The notes under the pieces: generated by a model
The model's input: the letters and a program-made list of their open reading frames with translations, nothing else
What the model was told of the DNA's origin: nothing
Database searches by the model: none
Assembly (NCBI GenBank): GCA_025618425.1
Contig: CM046832.1
Location: 57,153,993 to 57,217,992 of the forward strand
DNA: 64,000 nt
Direction of reading: 5' to 3'
Source of the DNA: Heliocidaris tuberculata
Taxonomy: Eukaryota; Echinodermata; Echinoidea; Camarodonta; Echinometridae
Program-made: the position numbers and the translations under genes
Part shown: positions 39,801 through 54,800 of the stretch, piece after piece
Numbering within the stretch: the stretch's first letter is position 1
How the letters are laid out: the number at the start of each line of letters is the position of its first letter

Positions 39801-42800
39801 AGGGCTCTGCTTCATTACATTCAAACATACCTTTCCAATAGTATTAGCCCATCAGGATCACTGATCTGTGTTAAAGTTGAGTTCTGGTCATGAGATTGAA
39901 TTGTGAAATAAATTGTCTCAAAGTAATTGGCAAAGATTGATTATATAGCACATAAGAATTGGTGTATGCAGTAAGGTTTTGGAATCACCAAAATGATGAA
40001 TTGACTCGATCCTGCTGAGAGTCACTTACACTGCACACAGAACATTTCAGCTGTTTCTTGTCATATTTTGAATGTGAGTGTATTTGAAGAGCAATCCTTT
40101 TCAGGGTACATTTCTACTATGATAATCTTCCATACTAACATAAAAAGAATGAGAAAGCTCATAAATTATTTTTTACCTTTCCCAGAACTCAACCTTCCCT
40201 TTAAAATGGCATTAAACTGGCAAAACTTGAACAGCGCCACCTTACAGTAACCGCCAAATTGAGATTATAATTTGAAAATTAATTTCATTTTATTTTGAAT
40301 TTCGACAAACAGCTGTTTGGAAAATAGGCACATTTTATATTTCAAACTATTATTTTTGACATTGCACATGTGGAAAATTGCCTAAAGATACATTCTAAGC
40401 TTCTACAAACTAGAATGGGGCATGATGGGAAAATTAGAGGCACAGACACTTATCAAATCCTGTTGAAAGATGGCGCCATTAGGAGCTTCAATTTACTGTC
40501 ACTTTAACTTGTAGGTTGGTTCTTGATTCATTGGCTGATTTTTTGGAGGGTTGAAACCATTGTGCAGTACGATCCCTGATATCAATGGAGGTATACATAA
40601 CATAATAGTCTGTGTACTTACATATTTAGAAGTATATACCTCTGTCTTTAGAAGTATGTACCTGTGTCCTTCGATGAGTAGTTGATGGTTGTTTTTTCTT
40701 GAACTTGAAAGTCACAATATAGTTGAATTTTCATGTAAGATGACTAAAAAAAAAGAAAGAAAAGTAAATGAGCATTTATATAGGTTAGAGTTAAGGTTGC
40801 AAGTTGGATTTAGGTTTGGTTTGGGGTTAGGAATAGCTTTAGGGTTAGGATTAGGTGTAGTATTTGGTCATGGGTTGTAGTTAAGAACTTGGTGTCTCAG
40901 TTAGTGTAGGATATTGACTGCTGAGCAATTGTTGGCAGAGCTTGTGTTGTAGAACCATTCGGCACACTACCAAACTGACTCATGGTTTGTGTGTTGATTC
41001 TCATCTTCACTAGCTCAATATTGATTCAGTTTAAGTGTCAATTATCAACCCAGCATGCTTGACTTTGCTTTCCAAGAGACCCTGGCCCAAAGGATACCTT
41101 AAACCCATGTCTGTATTAAAAAGAACCCCAAACGAACAAAGTAAATTAACACTTCTGAGAAATAATATATTCATTTGTATCAGTAATCAATATGTCATAA
41201 AGACAGTACTACACACATAAAAACAACTTTCAAAACTTTCAAAACTTTCAAAACTTTCAAGTTTTTATGGCTTTGTTAATACAGTATATCTATTTCTAGG
41301 GTGTCTGAACAAACAGTAAGGTACTGAAAGATGCTACATGTCCTTTGAGCTATGTTTTATTAATTATCTGCACGGAAAGCATAATGAAGGGGAGGGGTGG
41401 CTCTGGTGCTTCCACAATATTTCCATCAATATTGAAAATTCAGAATTAGATGTTTGTAGGTTTTCAAGGTGTTTGAGTGTCCAATTCAAAAGTTTTTAGA
41501 GAAAGTTGTCTGCAGCTTCAAATTTTCAGCTCTGATTTTTTTTAGGAATCATGAAATAAAGAAATTCACATACTAAAATTACTGTTTAGTATCAAGTATT
41601 AGATGCACTTTAGATACTTACAAAAACCTGTTCCTCAACCAGTTATCCAGGATTGTAAATGGGAATGCATGTTTACATCTTTGCAGACTGATTAATGATC
41701 CACTTTCATTTGGACTATTAATGTTTGTACCATCCAAATTGATAACCTCCTTGCTTTAAGAAGAATGTAACAGAAGATGACATGTTTAACAAATGCAAGT
41801 GACTAATGTGCATGCATCTTCTACTGCATGCTTCAAATGAAGTCTTCATTTATACTATCGGTATATACAACACATAATGTGCATTCTTTTTACTCTCACA
41901 TAGTGGTGTGCATATCATACAAATCAATATTTTACCCATAGTTCATAGAAAGACTTGTGGAAAAAAATGAGTGTATGCATGTATTTACAACCCAGTTATG
42001 AATTATGTTTCTTTATATCCATCAGATGATCAATTAAATTACAAATTTGTCAACATGAATTCTTAACCCATTAATAGTGATCAACTCGCTAACTCTCTAG
42101 GCTTGATTAGGAACCACCTTCTCTGTTAGGCAGGGGGTTAATAAAATATTACACAATATATTTCCCAAATTGAATTTATGGATTAGGAGATGCAGGGTAT
42201 GTGAACTGTTATATTGAGAAAGTTCATAAATGAAAGGTATGTGGTACAAATGAATAGTTGGCCTGTTTATGGATTTCAAAATTCTACTTATAGTTGTGGG
42301 TTGTCTATTACTTCCTCATGTCCTGGATCATTCCTTACTCTTTCAAGCCTTAAAGTATTTCAAACTTCTGTTTCATTAAAAAAAGAAAATATAAGTATGC
42401 TATTGCAGCTCTGAACAGAATATTACTTTCTGTTTGACAAATTAATGTTAATGTTTCTTGTTGTGCATGAAAATTTCAAGAGATATCTCAAATTGTATTG
42501 TTCAAGTACAACTAGAAGCATTACCAATTTATGATGGCAATTTCAAGTGCAAGTATGTTACTGTGTACTAATCAAGTGATCACTCATAAGTAGAGGACTT
42601 TATAAAGTGAAACTACAATATTTCTCCTCAAATTACATGTATGTAACAATGAAACTGATTCATATAGTAAAACCTGAATTAATCACTCACTTGAAAGGAC
42701 AACCCTGGATTTTGATATAAATCTTCTGGTTTTAATTTTCTTAACTGTAGAGGGAGCATGACATCCACCTGCAAGCCTTGTCGGAGCTTCATCAGCGTGT

Positions 42801-45800
42801 CAAGCCATTGCCAGGTAAATATCAGTGATTGATATCTACATGTACCAGTATCCATCATGTATAAACTAGACAGTATGCTTCATTAGTTTTGTTAGTATGT
42901 CTTTCAACACATTGAATATTGAGATATAATGACTTTCAAATTTACCCTATCCATTCTTCCTTATGATGACTAAATATATGATACCTTTGTTTCCTTACAA
43001 TACAAATGATGATCCCATCAACAATTTGTTAATTGGTGATTATACATTTTGATACTGTAGCCATTAGTTTTATGATAATTGTGAGTGTGCTTCATTAATT
43101 CCATTTAATATCTCATTTAGTCTCTGTATGATGTGACTTGTGAAATTATATTATCCAATGACTTCTGATGTGAAACAAATGTGACACTTTTTATATATAT
43201 GATAGTGGTACAAATGATGGTCCCATCTACAATTTGTTGATTGGTGATTTAATTTGGATACTGTAGCCATTAGTTTTATGATTATTGTCAGTGTTCTTCA
43301 TTAATTTCATTATTCACTTTAATCCCAACCAAGTGTGTGTATGATATATGACTTGCAAAATTACATTAACTCATCCCAGCTGATACACATGATGCATTTA
43401 TGCACTTCAATGATATCATATACAGTATTTTTATGATTATTGTCATTTGAATACATTGTGGTAACTTTTGTATTGTTTTGTCTGGTGAAGTCAGCAGAAC
43501 GAATGATCTTCTTTTTAATCTGTTAATTAATTATACTAACATTACATTATTTTAATATTCCATTAATTCTACCTGTTTCAAAATTTCCTTTTAGAAAATT
43601 GATTGGATTTATTATATTTTTTTTCTCAGATGTTCAAAGTTTCTCACATTCTCTCTCTCTCTCTCTCTCTCATTCGCTCTATCTCTCCTTCAGCTCTTTC
43701 TCTCTTAACTTATCTAGAAAGTGGATGTTTTGTCTGTGAGGAACTATCTGATGCACTGGTGTATTAATGAATTCTATAATGTTGGTGGAATTATTTCTAG
43801 CTATAATTTTCAGTACACCCCTCCTCTACCTTGTACATGTACATGCATATAGTGTTGTAAAGATCAGGCCTCCTATATTGCATTACATTACCGGTATACC
43901 AGCTATCATTTAATTATAGTTGTTGGTATTAGAATGATATTGGTAGTTAATGATTTTAGGCATTTTTATTTATTTTAAAAATTTGAAGTTATTTTGTAAA
44001 GACATAAGTTTGTAAAAGAAATTTGTGAATTTAATAACCTTCTGATGTGCAGGTGACATGTTGCTAGTGAAAAGATATCTGTGTTGAAACTATCCAAGAG
44101 AACAACTAACATTAAAATGCCAGAACATGTGAATTAAAGTCTTTATAGAAACGTATGGTTTTAAATTGAATATAAATGTAATCAAATTACCTAATGTCTT
44201 CATCAAGTTGTATGTGTATGATTTTCTGAAAGTATACGTTTACTTATGAAATCACATTCTTCTAAAAAATACTGTAGTGTTATTGCGCTCTGGACTTCTC
44301 TCAGCTTTCTGTAAATATTGGTGCAGCTACCATTGTATTTGATTTTGTTGTTTATTTATCTTAGGAAACAATGCTTTATACAAATCTGAACAAAAAGAGT
44401 ACTTTTATCATTGAAAAGTTGGTTTTTCTTGTGTAATTCACCTTCAACTTATCCATGAAAGCTGGGTATAAATCAGAATGAATTTACAGTCTTTGACTGT
44501 GTAACACCCAGTGAATCGAAACAACCAATTCTGGAATTCTAGTGTGTGTGTGTGTGTGTGTTTGTATGTACTTTGGTGTACAGTAGAGTTTATGGCTTTA
44601 TTCTAGTTCTAATTCTAATTCTATATCATGAATAATATTTACCAAATATGCAAATAAAAAATTTAAATATATTAATGCTTAAAGATAAGTATCAAAGTAC
44701 ATGTAAACTATTTTCCTTAATTAAGAATGTAAATATACTACCCTTTTAGTATACCTTCAGGAATTCACTACTGATATGTCACCTGTATCATTTGTTACTT
44801 GTTTTCGATTTACTTCATTTCAAATGATCAATGACTAGGGCTTAAGTATCTTTGAAACCATTTACAAAGTTAGATATAGAAAGGTCACCACAAAATCATA
44901 TGAAATGAAATGATGACATGTATGTGCTCTAGAAAGATACAGTCCTGCAACCTTTCTACATTGTGTTCCACTTCAAATGGTGTGATGCAGGAAGCCTTCC
45001 CTATTGCATCGCATTATTACTGTACTATACATACATGTTTTGCTCCCTGCACAGCATGGCCAGTCAACCATGAATTCATTTCTAAATAAGGAGAAAAAAC
45101 AGTGCATTGAAATAAACAAGAAAACCTCTTTTTTGGTAGTCTTCTACCTTTGTTTGGTTTGCTATGCTTGATGTTCACATGTAGAAAGGAAGCAAATAGT
45201 TGCTCTCTTCCAAAGTCAAAGTTAAACTCCGGTCGTGAACAGCAGTGCAAACATACACATATTTTTTCTTCCGGTTTCCCAAAGGGTTAATTGAAAGAGT
45301 AAATTTAAGGCCTCAGGGTTGCTGTCAATCAGATAAATTGCTTTCTGCAACTTTATAAAGATGTTAATCATTCATTTAAGTATAAAATGTTCATTTTCTA
45401 TCTATATACACTATACAGTACAGTTTATTCCAGATAAGCTGTTTTTATTCATGTTTTCAAAAAAGATTACGAGTGTGCCTAAAGTGTACCAATTACTTGA
45501 AAAAATAATTTTGTGTACAGCTAGAAAGTATAAATCAACCCCAACGAACTTTATGTGGCATTCTGTAGGTCAACAGTTAAGGAGTATGAAGGAAATAAAG
45601 GATAACAAGAAAGTGCGCACGTGGAACCGAACTCTGAGTTCGGTTCCCACCGAGCCCTTATCTTGGCGAGTGTGTACTGGTCCGTTGAGTAGTCTACTCA
45701 TAAACTTACGATATCTCTTTATAGAATTAATATTTGAAGCCCATATTTTGAATATAAGATAACGACATGGAACCTCTAGCATACAGGGCAAAATATTTTT

Positions 45801-48800
45801 TTGTGATTGATACCAATTAACATTTATTGTAGGGTTAAACACAGTCTTGATTATCATTAATGAGAAATTGATGTTGAATTCATATCTTATGGTTTTGTAC
45901 CTCATTTTAACTGGAACTTCTGACAGATCTCTTCTGGTGCTCAAATATAACTTCATGAAAAGGATGTGGAATTCATTCATAAAAAAATGAAGGAGAATTC
46001 AAAGCGTCATGACTATAGGAAGGATTTACAATTTTGTTGGATTAACATGTCAGGTATTCTGTTATTGTGCCAATGTAAGAGCATGTTTGGAAAAGTAAGT
46101 CAAGAAATAAGAAATAAATATGAATAGGTGAGAACTAGATTAAAGAAATGTGACATATACACAGTATTATTAAGAATGAGACTCGAATTTAGTCCATGTA
46201 CATGTTTGAGAACATCCAGAATAAACACAATTTGAGATCTTGCTTTAACTTTAATTTTATTTTCAAAAGAGGAATAAAAAACTGCTAAAGCACATGTACA
46301 TTCAATCTTCACAATGCAATCCACATTTATCAAATTGCAATACACCATTGCAGCTTTCTTATTCCATGATGTCGAAAGGGTGAAGTCGAACCATTCTGTC
46401 ATACAAATATAGTTATTGTTATTAGAAATAGACCGCAAACAATTCTTTGATACAAACTCCTCCCAATTTGAACTCACCATTGAAAGAAATTGTCTGAAAT
46501 ATAGGTATGGAGATCACAGGTATCGCTCGCAGCCATGCTGTGGCATTGTTTGTGTAGTTTATACTTCAGATAGATGTTTTCTCTCTATCTTTTTAACTGT
46601 TAGCTTTAAAAAAGTTACCAACATCAACACAACTAAGTAGACATGTGGTAGAGTTATTAACATCTCTTACAAAGATGCTAGTATTATTTTTTCCAACACA
46701 AATTTTCTAGAAGAATGAGAATACCTCATATTTTTGTAATAAGCATTAGCCTCAGTTCAAAGTCTTGAAATGAAACTACCAGGTAAAGTGCTTGCATAGC
46801 AAAATAAGTGGGTGCAAAATTGAATATAACGGATCAATAGATTAAAGATTTTACCTCACTGAGGAATATTTATGAAAAGAATGAACACAATAGACTTTCA
46901 TTTCTTTTGGGTTCACCATCTAATTGAAATGCATTTAACCATAAACTGAATTAATGGCTATGTAATAATGTTTTTCAAAGGATAGACCTTAAATGGAATA
47001 TTACATTTATGTGGGAGTACCAGTCTATGCAGCCTTACTCCTTGTATACCTTTCTTATCTATACAAGTACAAAACAAGTCCTTAAAATGAAATGATTTTA
47101 AACAAATAACTAGGTTATTTTAATATATCAAAGTTAAAAAGTATACAAATTAATTAACTAACTCATAAACAACAGCCTTTTTAAAAATTCCATGAACTTG
47201 CAACCCTCAAATTTGCTGAAAATGGAAAGAAAAATGTAGTTGACAGAAAACAGCAACAAGAACAAAAAATCCCCAACAGAATGCAGAATGCATCTATTTC
47301 TGTAAAAAAAATAATTGTTAGAATTTATGAAACAGATTCAATTGCATATATATATATTTGTTGTATTATTGACCCCAGTTATGCTTCTGAAAGAATGAGG
47401 ATAAATATACAGTATACAAGTAAAGTTTTGTCAAATACTTGACCATTGGAAATAATTGAATAGGTTTTTTTCCTGGCCTTGACCCAATGCTGTACAACCT
47501 ATATTTCAACTGAAAGGACAAAGAATAATATAAATTTAATAAATGTAGCATCATGGTCATTGATTTTTTTATAAAGTAATTTTCTTGGTGCATCAGAGGT
47601 TTCAACAATTTCAACAGTTTTCTCTAATAAAATTGGACAGTGATAAAATGACAATGTACATGTAGTTCAAGATTATCTTTAGGACACTCCAGGGCTGGAC
47701 AGATGTGTTGTTTTTCCTTAAATATAATTTCCATTTTATAATAAGTTGGGAATTCCAATGCTTCTTTTGAAATGTATCAACATGAGTAGAACCTTTTCCT
47801 GGTTTTCCAAACCATTTTTACAAGTATTCACAATTTAGTGAATCAACTATAGCCTAAGGAATTTATTTGTGACAGAATAAAATCCTAATAAATTAACACT
47901 AAACATGCTATTTCTAAAAAATGCAGGTGTTTCATAGCAAATGTTTCAGGGTTTGTGTTTTCTACTCATAGGTGTATCAGAAATCAGAAAACATATGAAA
48001 TCTATTTCTAAACTCATTTGACTTTTCCCAACTCTATGACAGAAAGTAAGGGAAGTGAAAGGGCAGAAAGTTAAAGTGAATATTTGGGATTAATTCTCAA
48101 AGCAAAGCTATGATTCAATATTCCATTGTCTGAGATTATATTTCAGATTAAGAATGGGCCTATAGGGGGAGTAAAATTCACAACATTACAGAATTGAGTA
48201 AAACATTCATTAAATGGCATAAAATTGTGTATGCATAATGATTTATAGGCCTCTGCAATCTTACAAAATCAACACTGATATAGTGTAAAACTTGCAATTC
48301 CATAAAGACATCTGTACACTCTAAAAACTTAAGTGTTAAATCACCATTTAAAAGGGCCGAGGAGTGACAACTTTTTCAAAATTGTAGATTAACACTTTTA
48401 TCATGCTGGATACAACACTATAAAGGCTGAATCCAGCAGTTTAAAAGAGTTGATCATCCATTTTGAAAAAGTTGTCACTCCTCGGCCCTTTTAAATGGTA
48501 ATTTAACACTTTAGTTTTTAGAGTGTAACATGAATAGAACAGTGATATAACCCAAAATAAATACATAACATTTAATAGAATGATATGGATATTTTTTTCC
48601 TGTCAATTTGAAAATTTTGAAATGTGAAAATCTTTTAAAAGCAGACAGAAAGTCTGTATTACCTATTCAGTGCATCGTGAGAACTGAGAATCTTGTAAAA
48701 TTTGCAGCATTAGCATCTGTTTAGGGTGAGAATTCTGTCACGTTTTACTACCTCTCTGCAGAGCAAATATGATTTCCTATGTCAATAGTATGGGTGGGAC

Positions 48801-51800
48801 CTTCAGATCTTTTTCATTGTTGTGCTATGGTATTATGAGTTATGGTCAAAGTAAAGGAAGTGGGGGACTATTGTATATTTCTCTCCTGATTTTTTTTGCA
48901 TGCCATGATGTACATACGTCATACTGTATGATATCACCGCATTAAAATGAAAAAAAAAAAATCTTGTTTTTCAATATATGGAATGATAATTAAAGTGTAG
49001 AAGCAATCAGTCACTTTTTTTTCTTACAGATCTGCATATGTATGCCTACATCCACTACAAATACTTGATTTACATAACCTACATTGATATTTAGATTAGG
49101 GTAAACAAATATGTGAATGTACAATACATTTGTTATTCCCCAGGTCTGAATACTTAAAAAACTTAAAAATTGTGTTTAAATACATAATTATAAAAGCTCT
49201 CTTTATGTTTTAAAGGTAATGCACGTTGAGTTGGTAAATTTTTGATGAACAGATGTCTTTATTTTTTGCTCTGTAACACTTGCACTTTTGAGAAACAATG
49301 TTGCCCGTATTTCAGATTTATATGTTAACTATTTAATGTACAATTCACAGATAAGGTTCTTCCCATTGTGATAAATCCTCAGATAGAAATTGATAAGGAA
49401 TTCCTTAAAGGATACCAATCACCCAAAATAATTTTGATCTGTATGTTAGAGGTTGCATGTCGTTATACTATATTCAGAATATGGGCCTCAAATATTAATT
49501 CTGTAAAGAGATATTGCAATTTTAATTACACTCTCTATAAGCGTGAGTAGACTACTCGACGCACCCGTACGCACCCGTACGCACCCGTACGCACTCGCCA
49601 AGGTAAAGGCTCGCGTGGAACCAAATGACTTCGGTTCCGCGCGAGCATTTTCATGTTATCCTTTATTTCCTTCATACTAATTAACTGACATTGACCTATA
49701 GAATACCAGACAAAGTTCTTTGAGGTTGATTTTATACTTTCTAGCTGTACACAAATTATTTTTTCAGGTGATTGGTACACTTTAATAAAGGAATACTCTG
49801 TATTTGGAGGGGAAACAGGGTAATCTGTCTAGATAAAGACTCAAGATTTAAAAAAAAATTGTTAATGATGATATGTTAAATCACTTATGAAATACATGTG
49901 AAGCCTTCCTGTGCACTGTACATATCATTGTGATGTAATATTTACACATGGAGGTTAATTGCATGTAACTATTTTGCCTATGCTGATTACATAACAAACC
50001 TCATGTTATGGTCCTTGGAAGGAGAGGAATATTTGATCTCATGATAAAAATAAGCAGCACCAACCCTAAGCAGAAGAATGCTTTTACCAGTGATTAAGAA
50101 GCATTATCTAAACACAAAAGATACAAGAAACTTGAAGGCATTTGATAAGACTAAAACAACACATTGTTGACAAATTATGCTAAAGCTATATGTCGGCTAC
50201 ATGGTACCATTGATAGTCATGCATAAACAAGTTGAAAAAGTATCAAATCATAATTGTAATTTGAAATGTGATATTCATATAGCTTGAGGATTTAGGAACA
50301 TGCATAGACCTAGGGCAAAGGCATTTTATGTTTCAAGCATTTATATAGTCATGTGTTTTGTTGATATGTGCTTTTCCCAACATTAGACAATAGTTCTAGC
50401 AAAAAGAAAATAATGTGTAGATGAAAACATGTATCATCTGCTGAGAGCCAGAAGGGCATTAACTCATATAGAGTTAACACCTTTCTGGCTTCCAGCGGAG
50501 GATATGTCCATGTTAGACAGATATGTATTCCAACTGATGCAGATATTGCACTTGAATCTACTTTAATGTACATACCTCTACGTATACCATCTTGGATGTA
50601 ATACATTGTACATCAGTATACATATGATGTTGCATAGGGTCCATTGGACAATGAACACACCATTTCTCATTGATTTGTCCTTAGAATCATTGATCATGGT
50701 TTTTGGGCGGAACAACAGGATGTGCCACCTACCGTGGGGAAGACCTTGCTCCAAATCTTTTGTGTGAATCCAATTCATATATGTATTCATTATATGGGTC
50801 ATATGTAGACCGGATGGAATAGTATTTCATATATTACAATCTTAATTGGGAATTCTTTTACTTAAAAAAAACCATAAACCAAAACCTGTGTCCAATAAAT
50901 ATACTCACAAAGTAAATAATTTTCTTCTGTTTGATTAAAGACAACTAAGCACCATGAGGCAAAATCGTCTGTTTGGAGCCAGAAAGGCATTAAAGGGAAA
51001 TCCGACCTTAATGGCAAGTTGCTTTGAAAGAAAGAGGGAAAATCAGAGAAGCAGATTGGTGAAAGTTTGAACGAAATCGGACAATCAATAAGTAAGTTAT
51101 GAATTTTTGAAAGTTGCAATCACTATGCATATGGGAATTTCAAATTGGCCAAATAGGTAATGTCACTGTGATGTAGCTGTGGACAACTCCCCCATTCACT
51201 CTAACACACAGAATGAGTAAAATGCCACTTTTTTTCAAAATGCATTACTCAGTAGGATATTTTCGTTCATGAGGACCTATAACAATATGCTATCTCCAAT
51301 ATATTTTGAGTACAGCCCCGAGGGTAAAAGCGCCTCGAAGAGAACCGCAAATTAATGATATTTTTTGTCCGACAAATGGGAGTGTTGTCCACAAAAATGT
51401 CACAATTGACTCACAAATTGCCAATTTGAGATTCGCATAGATGTAGTGATCTCATTTTTCAAACATCCATAACTTTCTTATTCCTTGTCCGATTTCTTTC
51501 AAACTTTCACCGTCCTGTTTTTCTTATTTTTCTGCTTTGACACAAATCATCTTATTACCAAGGTTGGATTGCCTTTTAAGTCCCATCATTTGTACAGAGT
51601 GTACAGAGTTAACATCCCTCTTGCTCCAAACAGAGGAAATATTGCTTGTCTCATTGTGTAATGGAAATGATGTCTTATTTAATTGTTCAGTAGTAGGTAG
51701 ATCTTTGTGGGGAATAGGGGATGCACAAAATAAGTTTTCACATTTTCAGAGACATTAAAAAAAGAGGATATTTCAAACGGAATGAGATTATCAAATTTTT

Positions 51801-54800
51801 TTTCAAAAACATAATTTAAGTCTTATAATATTCCTGACCAGCCCCCCCCCCCCAAAAAAAAAAGCCACACCCAGTTTTCTCAGGTGGGCCTGCCCGGCCT
51901 GGAGCACTTCACTTGTTAATCTACGTTACTTACTTGCTTCCACAGGTTTTTTCTTCGAAAGCTATCAGTAATTTTTCAACATTAGTTATATTATGAAAAG
52001 GAAGCACCATCGTTATTATCAGTATGATAACTGATATGTTCTTTTGCATTTAGAATGTATCTACCCTTTTTACTGGAAGAGGAGGTGTGTTTAATACATA
52101 TATATATATATAACCTGCTGATCGAGCCCTAAGGGAACTGACTCTGTGTAAACTGATATGAGTTACTTTAACACCCTTCTGGCTCTCAACAATGTATTCC
52201 TTTCAAATATGATGATCTCTTGGTTTCTTTCCAAATCTTTGAAATTATTTCGGACTAACATGAGATTTCCTTGATCTTTTTGACCCTCCATTTATGAAAG
52301 GACTCTCACTATCTAAAAGCTGTCCAGGTACTGTAAAGTTTCACTTTATTCTTTTTAACTTTTGGTGTGGCTCTATGCATAAACTACTTGGCATGCTGCA
52401 TGATTTCTTCTGTGTCTCACCACTTCTGCACTTTTCCTCATTAAAAAACCTTGTTTTTGCATGATGTGGACCTTGCTTATAAATGCTTTATTTTAAGGTC
52501 ATCATATTGGTTTGCAATGGTTTTTCTTCTGCAGATTTTATTTGCAGATGTATCTTTGTTCATTTTCATTAAGCTTCTTATATATGCATGAAGGTATTTG
52601 TCTTCCTTTCTGAAACCACCAAGAACCACGATGGCCGGAATTCACAAAGGTGGCTTCAATTCAGACCATGGTTTATGCAGATTTCGTGGTATAAATACGC
52701 TTGATTTAGCTCGTACACTTAAAAAGATCCAATAATGAACATGCGCCGGTCGCGCGTGGTTGGCAAAAGCGCTAAATTCACGCTTGTTGCCATGGTTCAG
52801 ACCATGGTTTATGTAAATTCAGACCATGGTTTATTTGAATTAATTTACATAAACCATGGTCTGAACCATGGCAACTAGCGTGAATTTAGAGCTTTTACCA
52901 ACCACGAGCGACCGGCACACGTTCATCATTGGATCTTTTTAAGTATACGCGCTAAATCAAGCGTATTTATACCACGAAATCTGCATAAACCATGGTCTGA
53001 ATTGAAACCACCTTTGTGAATTCCGGCCAATGAGCTAGATAATTTTTCCCTTTAGAATATTCATGGGTAGGCCTGTTAGCATACATGAATGTAGCTTGTA
53101 GTCAACATGGACTATCATCAGTCATAAAATTCCTGAAATCTGATGATTTCTTGAGGTACCATCAAATAACAATTTGTGACCAGATTACGTGTAGTGCTCC
53201 GAGTCAAGATGTTTTGTACATTGAGCATCCGTGTACAGCAAACTTTCTACAGCAAGCAGTTGGTATTACAGCTTTAAACAGGAAGTTTTTTTCAGTGATA
53301 TTTTGAAATGTACATGTGTTAATGATTTTATTTGAATTATGTTTATTGTGTTTTAATTAATGGATGAGATGTGAGGTAATATCTCGTTCATATTTATACA
53401 CTTCTTTTCAGTTTTGCTGTGATGAAGTTCGATAATGACTGGCATAAGCTGGTATGGTGGGAAGAGAACAATCTATTTACATTAAAAAAATTAGGATTAA
53501 TATTTTTACTTCATTTATCTAAAAATGATCAGGATCTAGATGAGTGTCATGAGTCCTTCTATAATAAATATTATGAATTGTTAAATAAATTCCAGCATAC
53601 TTGCTTATTTGCATGTCATCTGCTCATTAATGTCATATTTTATGATTTAGGGGCATTGGCCAATGATTTTGCTGCTAATTAAGGTACCATTTAACATGTT
53701 TAGCAGAATGAAAAATTTAAAGTTGAAGATAACCATTAAAAACAAACAGCCAGGGAAATATTACTCTTAAAAATGTGTTCAAAGGTAACTTTGGAATTTC
53801 TCCCTAAGTGGATAAATGCACTGAATTAGAAAACAAAGAAATACAAGAGGCAATTTTTTCTTTATAAGACGGTGAACATTTTTTGATCGGAACTTGCCAA
53901 ATTCTTCAAGCAGGTATTGATTTATGCACAATTTTTTTGTGAAAAAAATGTTAAATAGTACTTTTCATACCAGCAAAGTACATCTGTGCAGTGGTGTTCA
54001 GAGGGTTAGATGTGAAGAGACATCAGTGGGTATAGAAAGTTCTAGAAATGGATCATGGCATTCTTGGGGTTTTTTTTCTTCTTTGTTTTGCAGTGTTTGG
54101 TTAAAAATCAAATTCTGTGATTTGGGATTTTCTGCTTTACACACTCTTTCAATTTCAGCCACATTTTGCAGTGTTTCATATTCTTTCTTTTTTCAAGGTA
54201 TTGCCGTGTTGGTAAACGTCAAGTAAGAGATTTTCTCATTTTTTTGTTTGTATATACTTATGAGGGTAGAACACAACTTTCAAAAGAGAAACTGTTCACT
54301 TTTGAATGTCTGAATTTTTGAAAAAGGATTTAACAGTCACTGAAATGATGAAATACAAATGATATTCACCTTTATTTGCAAAAGATAAGGGGTACAATTT
54401 CTTATTTATAGCTTGCTACTTGTGTAACTTTTGTTAAAAAGTTATTGTTGCGGATGCTATTTATCATTTTCATTAAGGTGGAAAGCTTCTCAATATTTGT
54501 GCAGTAAGAAATATGTAAATAATTGGCCAGTAAAATAATAAACTTCTCTTGTCATGAAAATAATTATACATTAAGAGTTGGATGTGGACCAAGTAATTTG
54601 AACTTTCTCACAATCATCTATAGAATAAGGTGTTTATTCTGCTTTCCAGTACCACCCCCAAATACTTAAGACTTGATGCAAGTACTTTGGACTGCTATAG
54701 AAAATGATCACAAAAAGAAATCGAAACGTTAATGTCCCATGTTTATTGTGCATCCCTAATGAACCTTCATGTTTTGGTGAAAATTGGAACACTGTTTGAA

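Larger units (their letters stand above)
39563..42750. other. SH3 gene intron 2, last part
   Basis: It holds the 39875-40200 TTAA element, a degenerate TTAGGG-like tract (40783-40870) and a tandem decamer (41222-41262). The rest is AT-rich without recognisable content. Confidence 0.5.

Noticed and set aside
40689..40880. Gly/Leu-rich ORF (GLGLG repeats)
   Set aside because: Encoded by the degenerate TTAGGG-like tract, not a gene.
45361..45980. Overlapping 133- and 136-codon ORFs on both strands
   Set aside because: They run through the palindromic MITE at 45481-45818. Open frames on both strands are a property of the inverted repeat.
49560..49591. Tandem GCACCCGTAC units as a possible CRISPR-like array
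   Set aside because: Only three contiguous 10-base units with no spacers, inside a eukaryotic MITE.
53412..53682. Open frame with FDNDWHKL and an AG-GT bounded 40-base segment in intron 3
   Set aside because: In the phase required by exon 3 (one leftover base) it gives a stop, the length would break the frame to exon 4, and the rest is AT-rich with no known motif.
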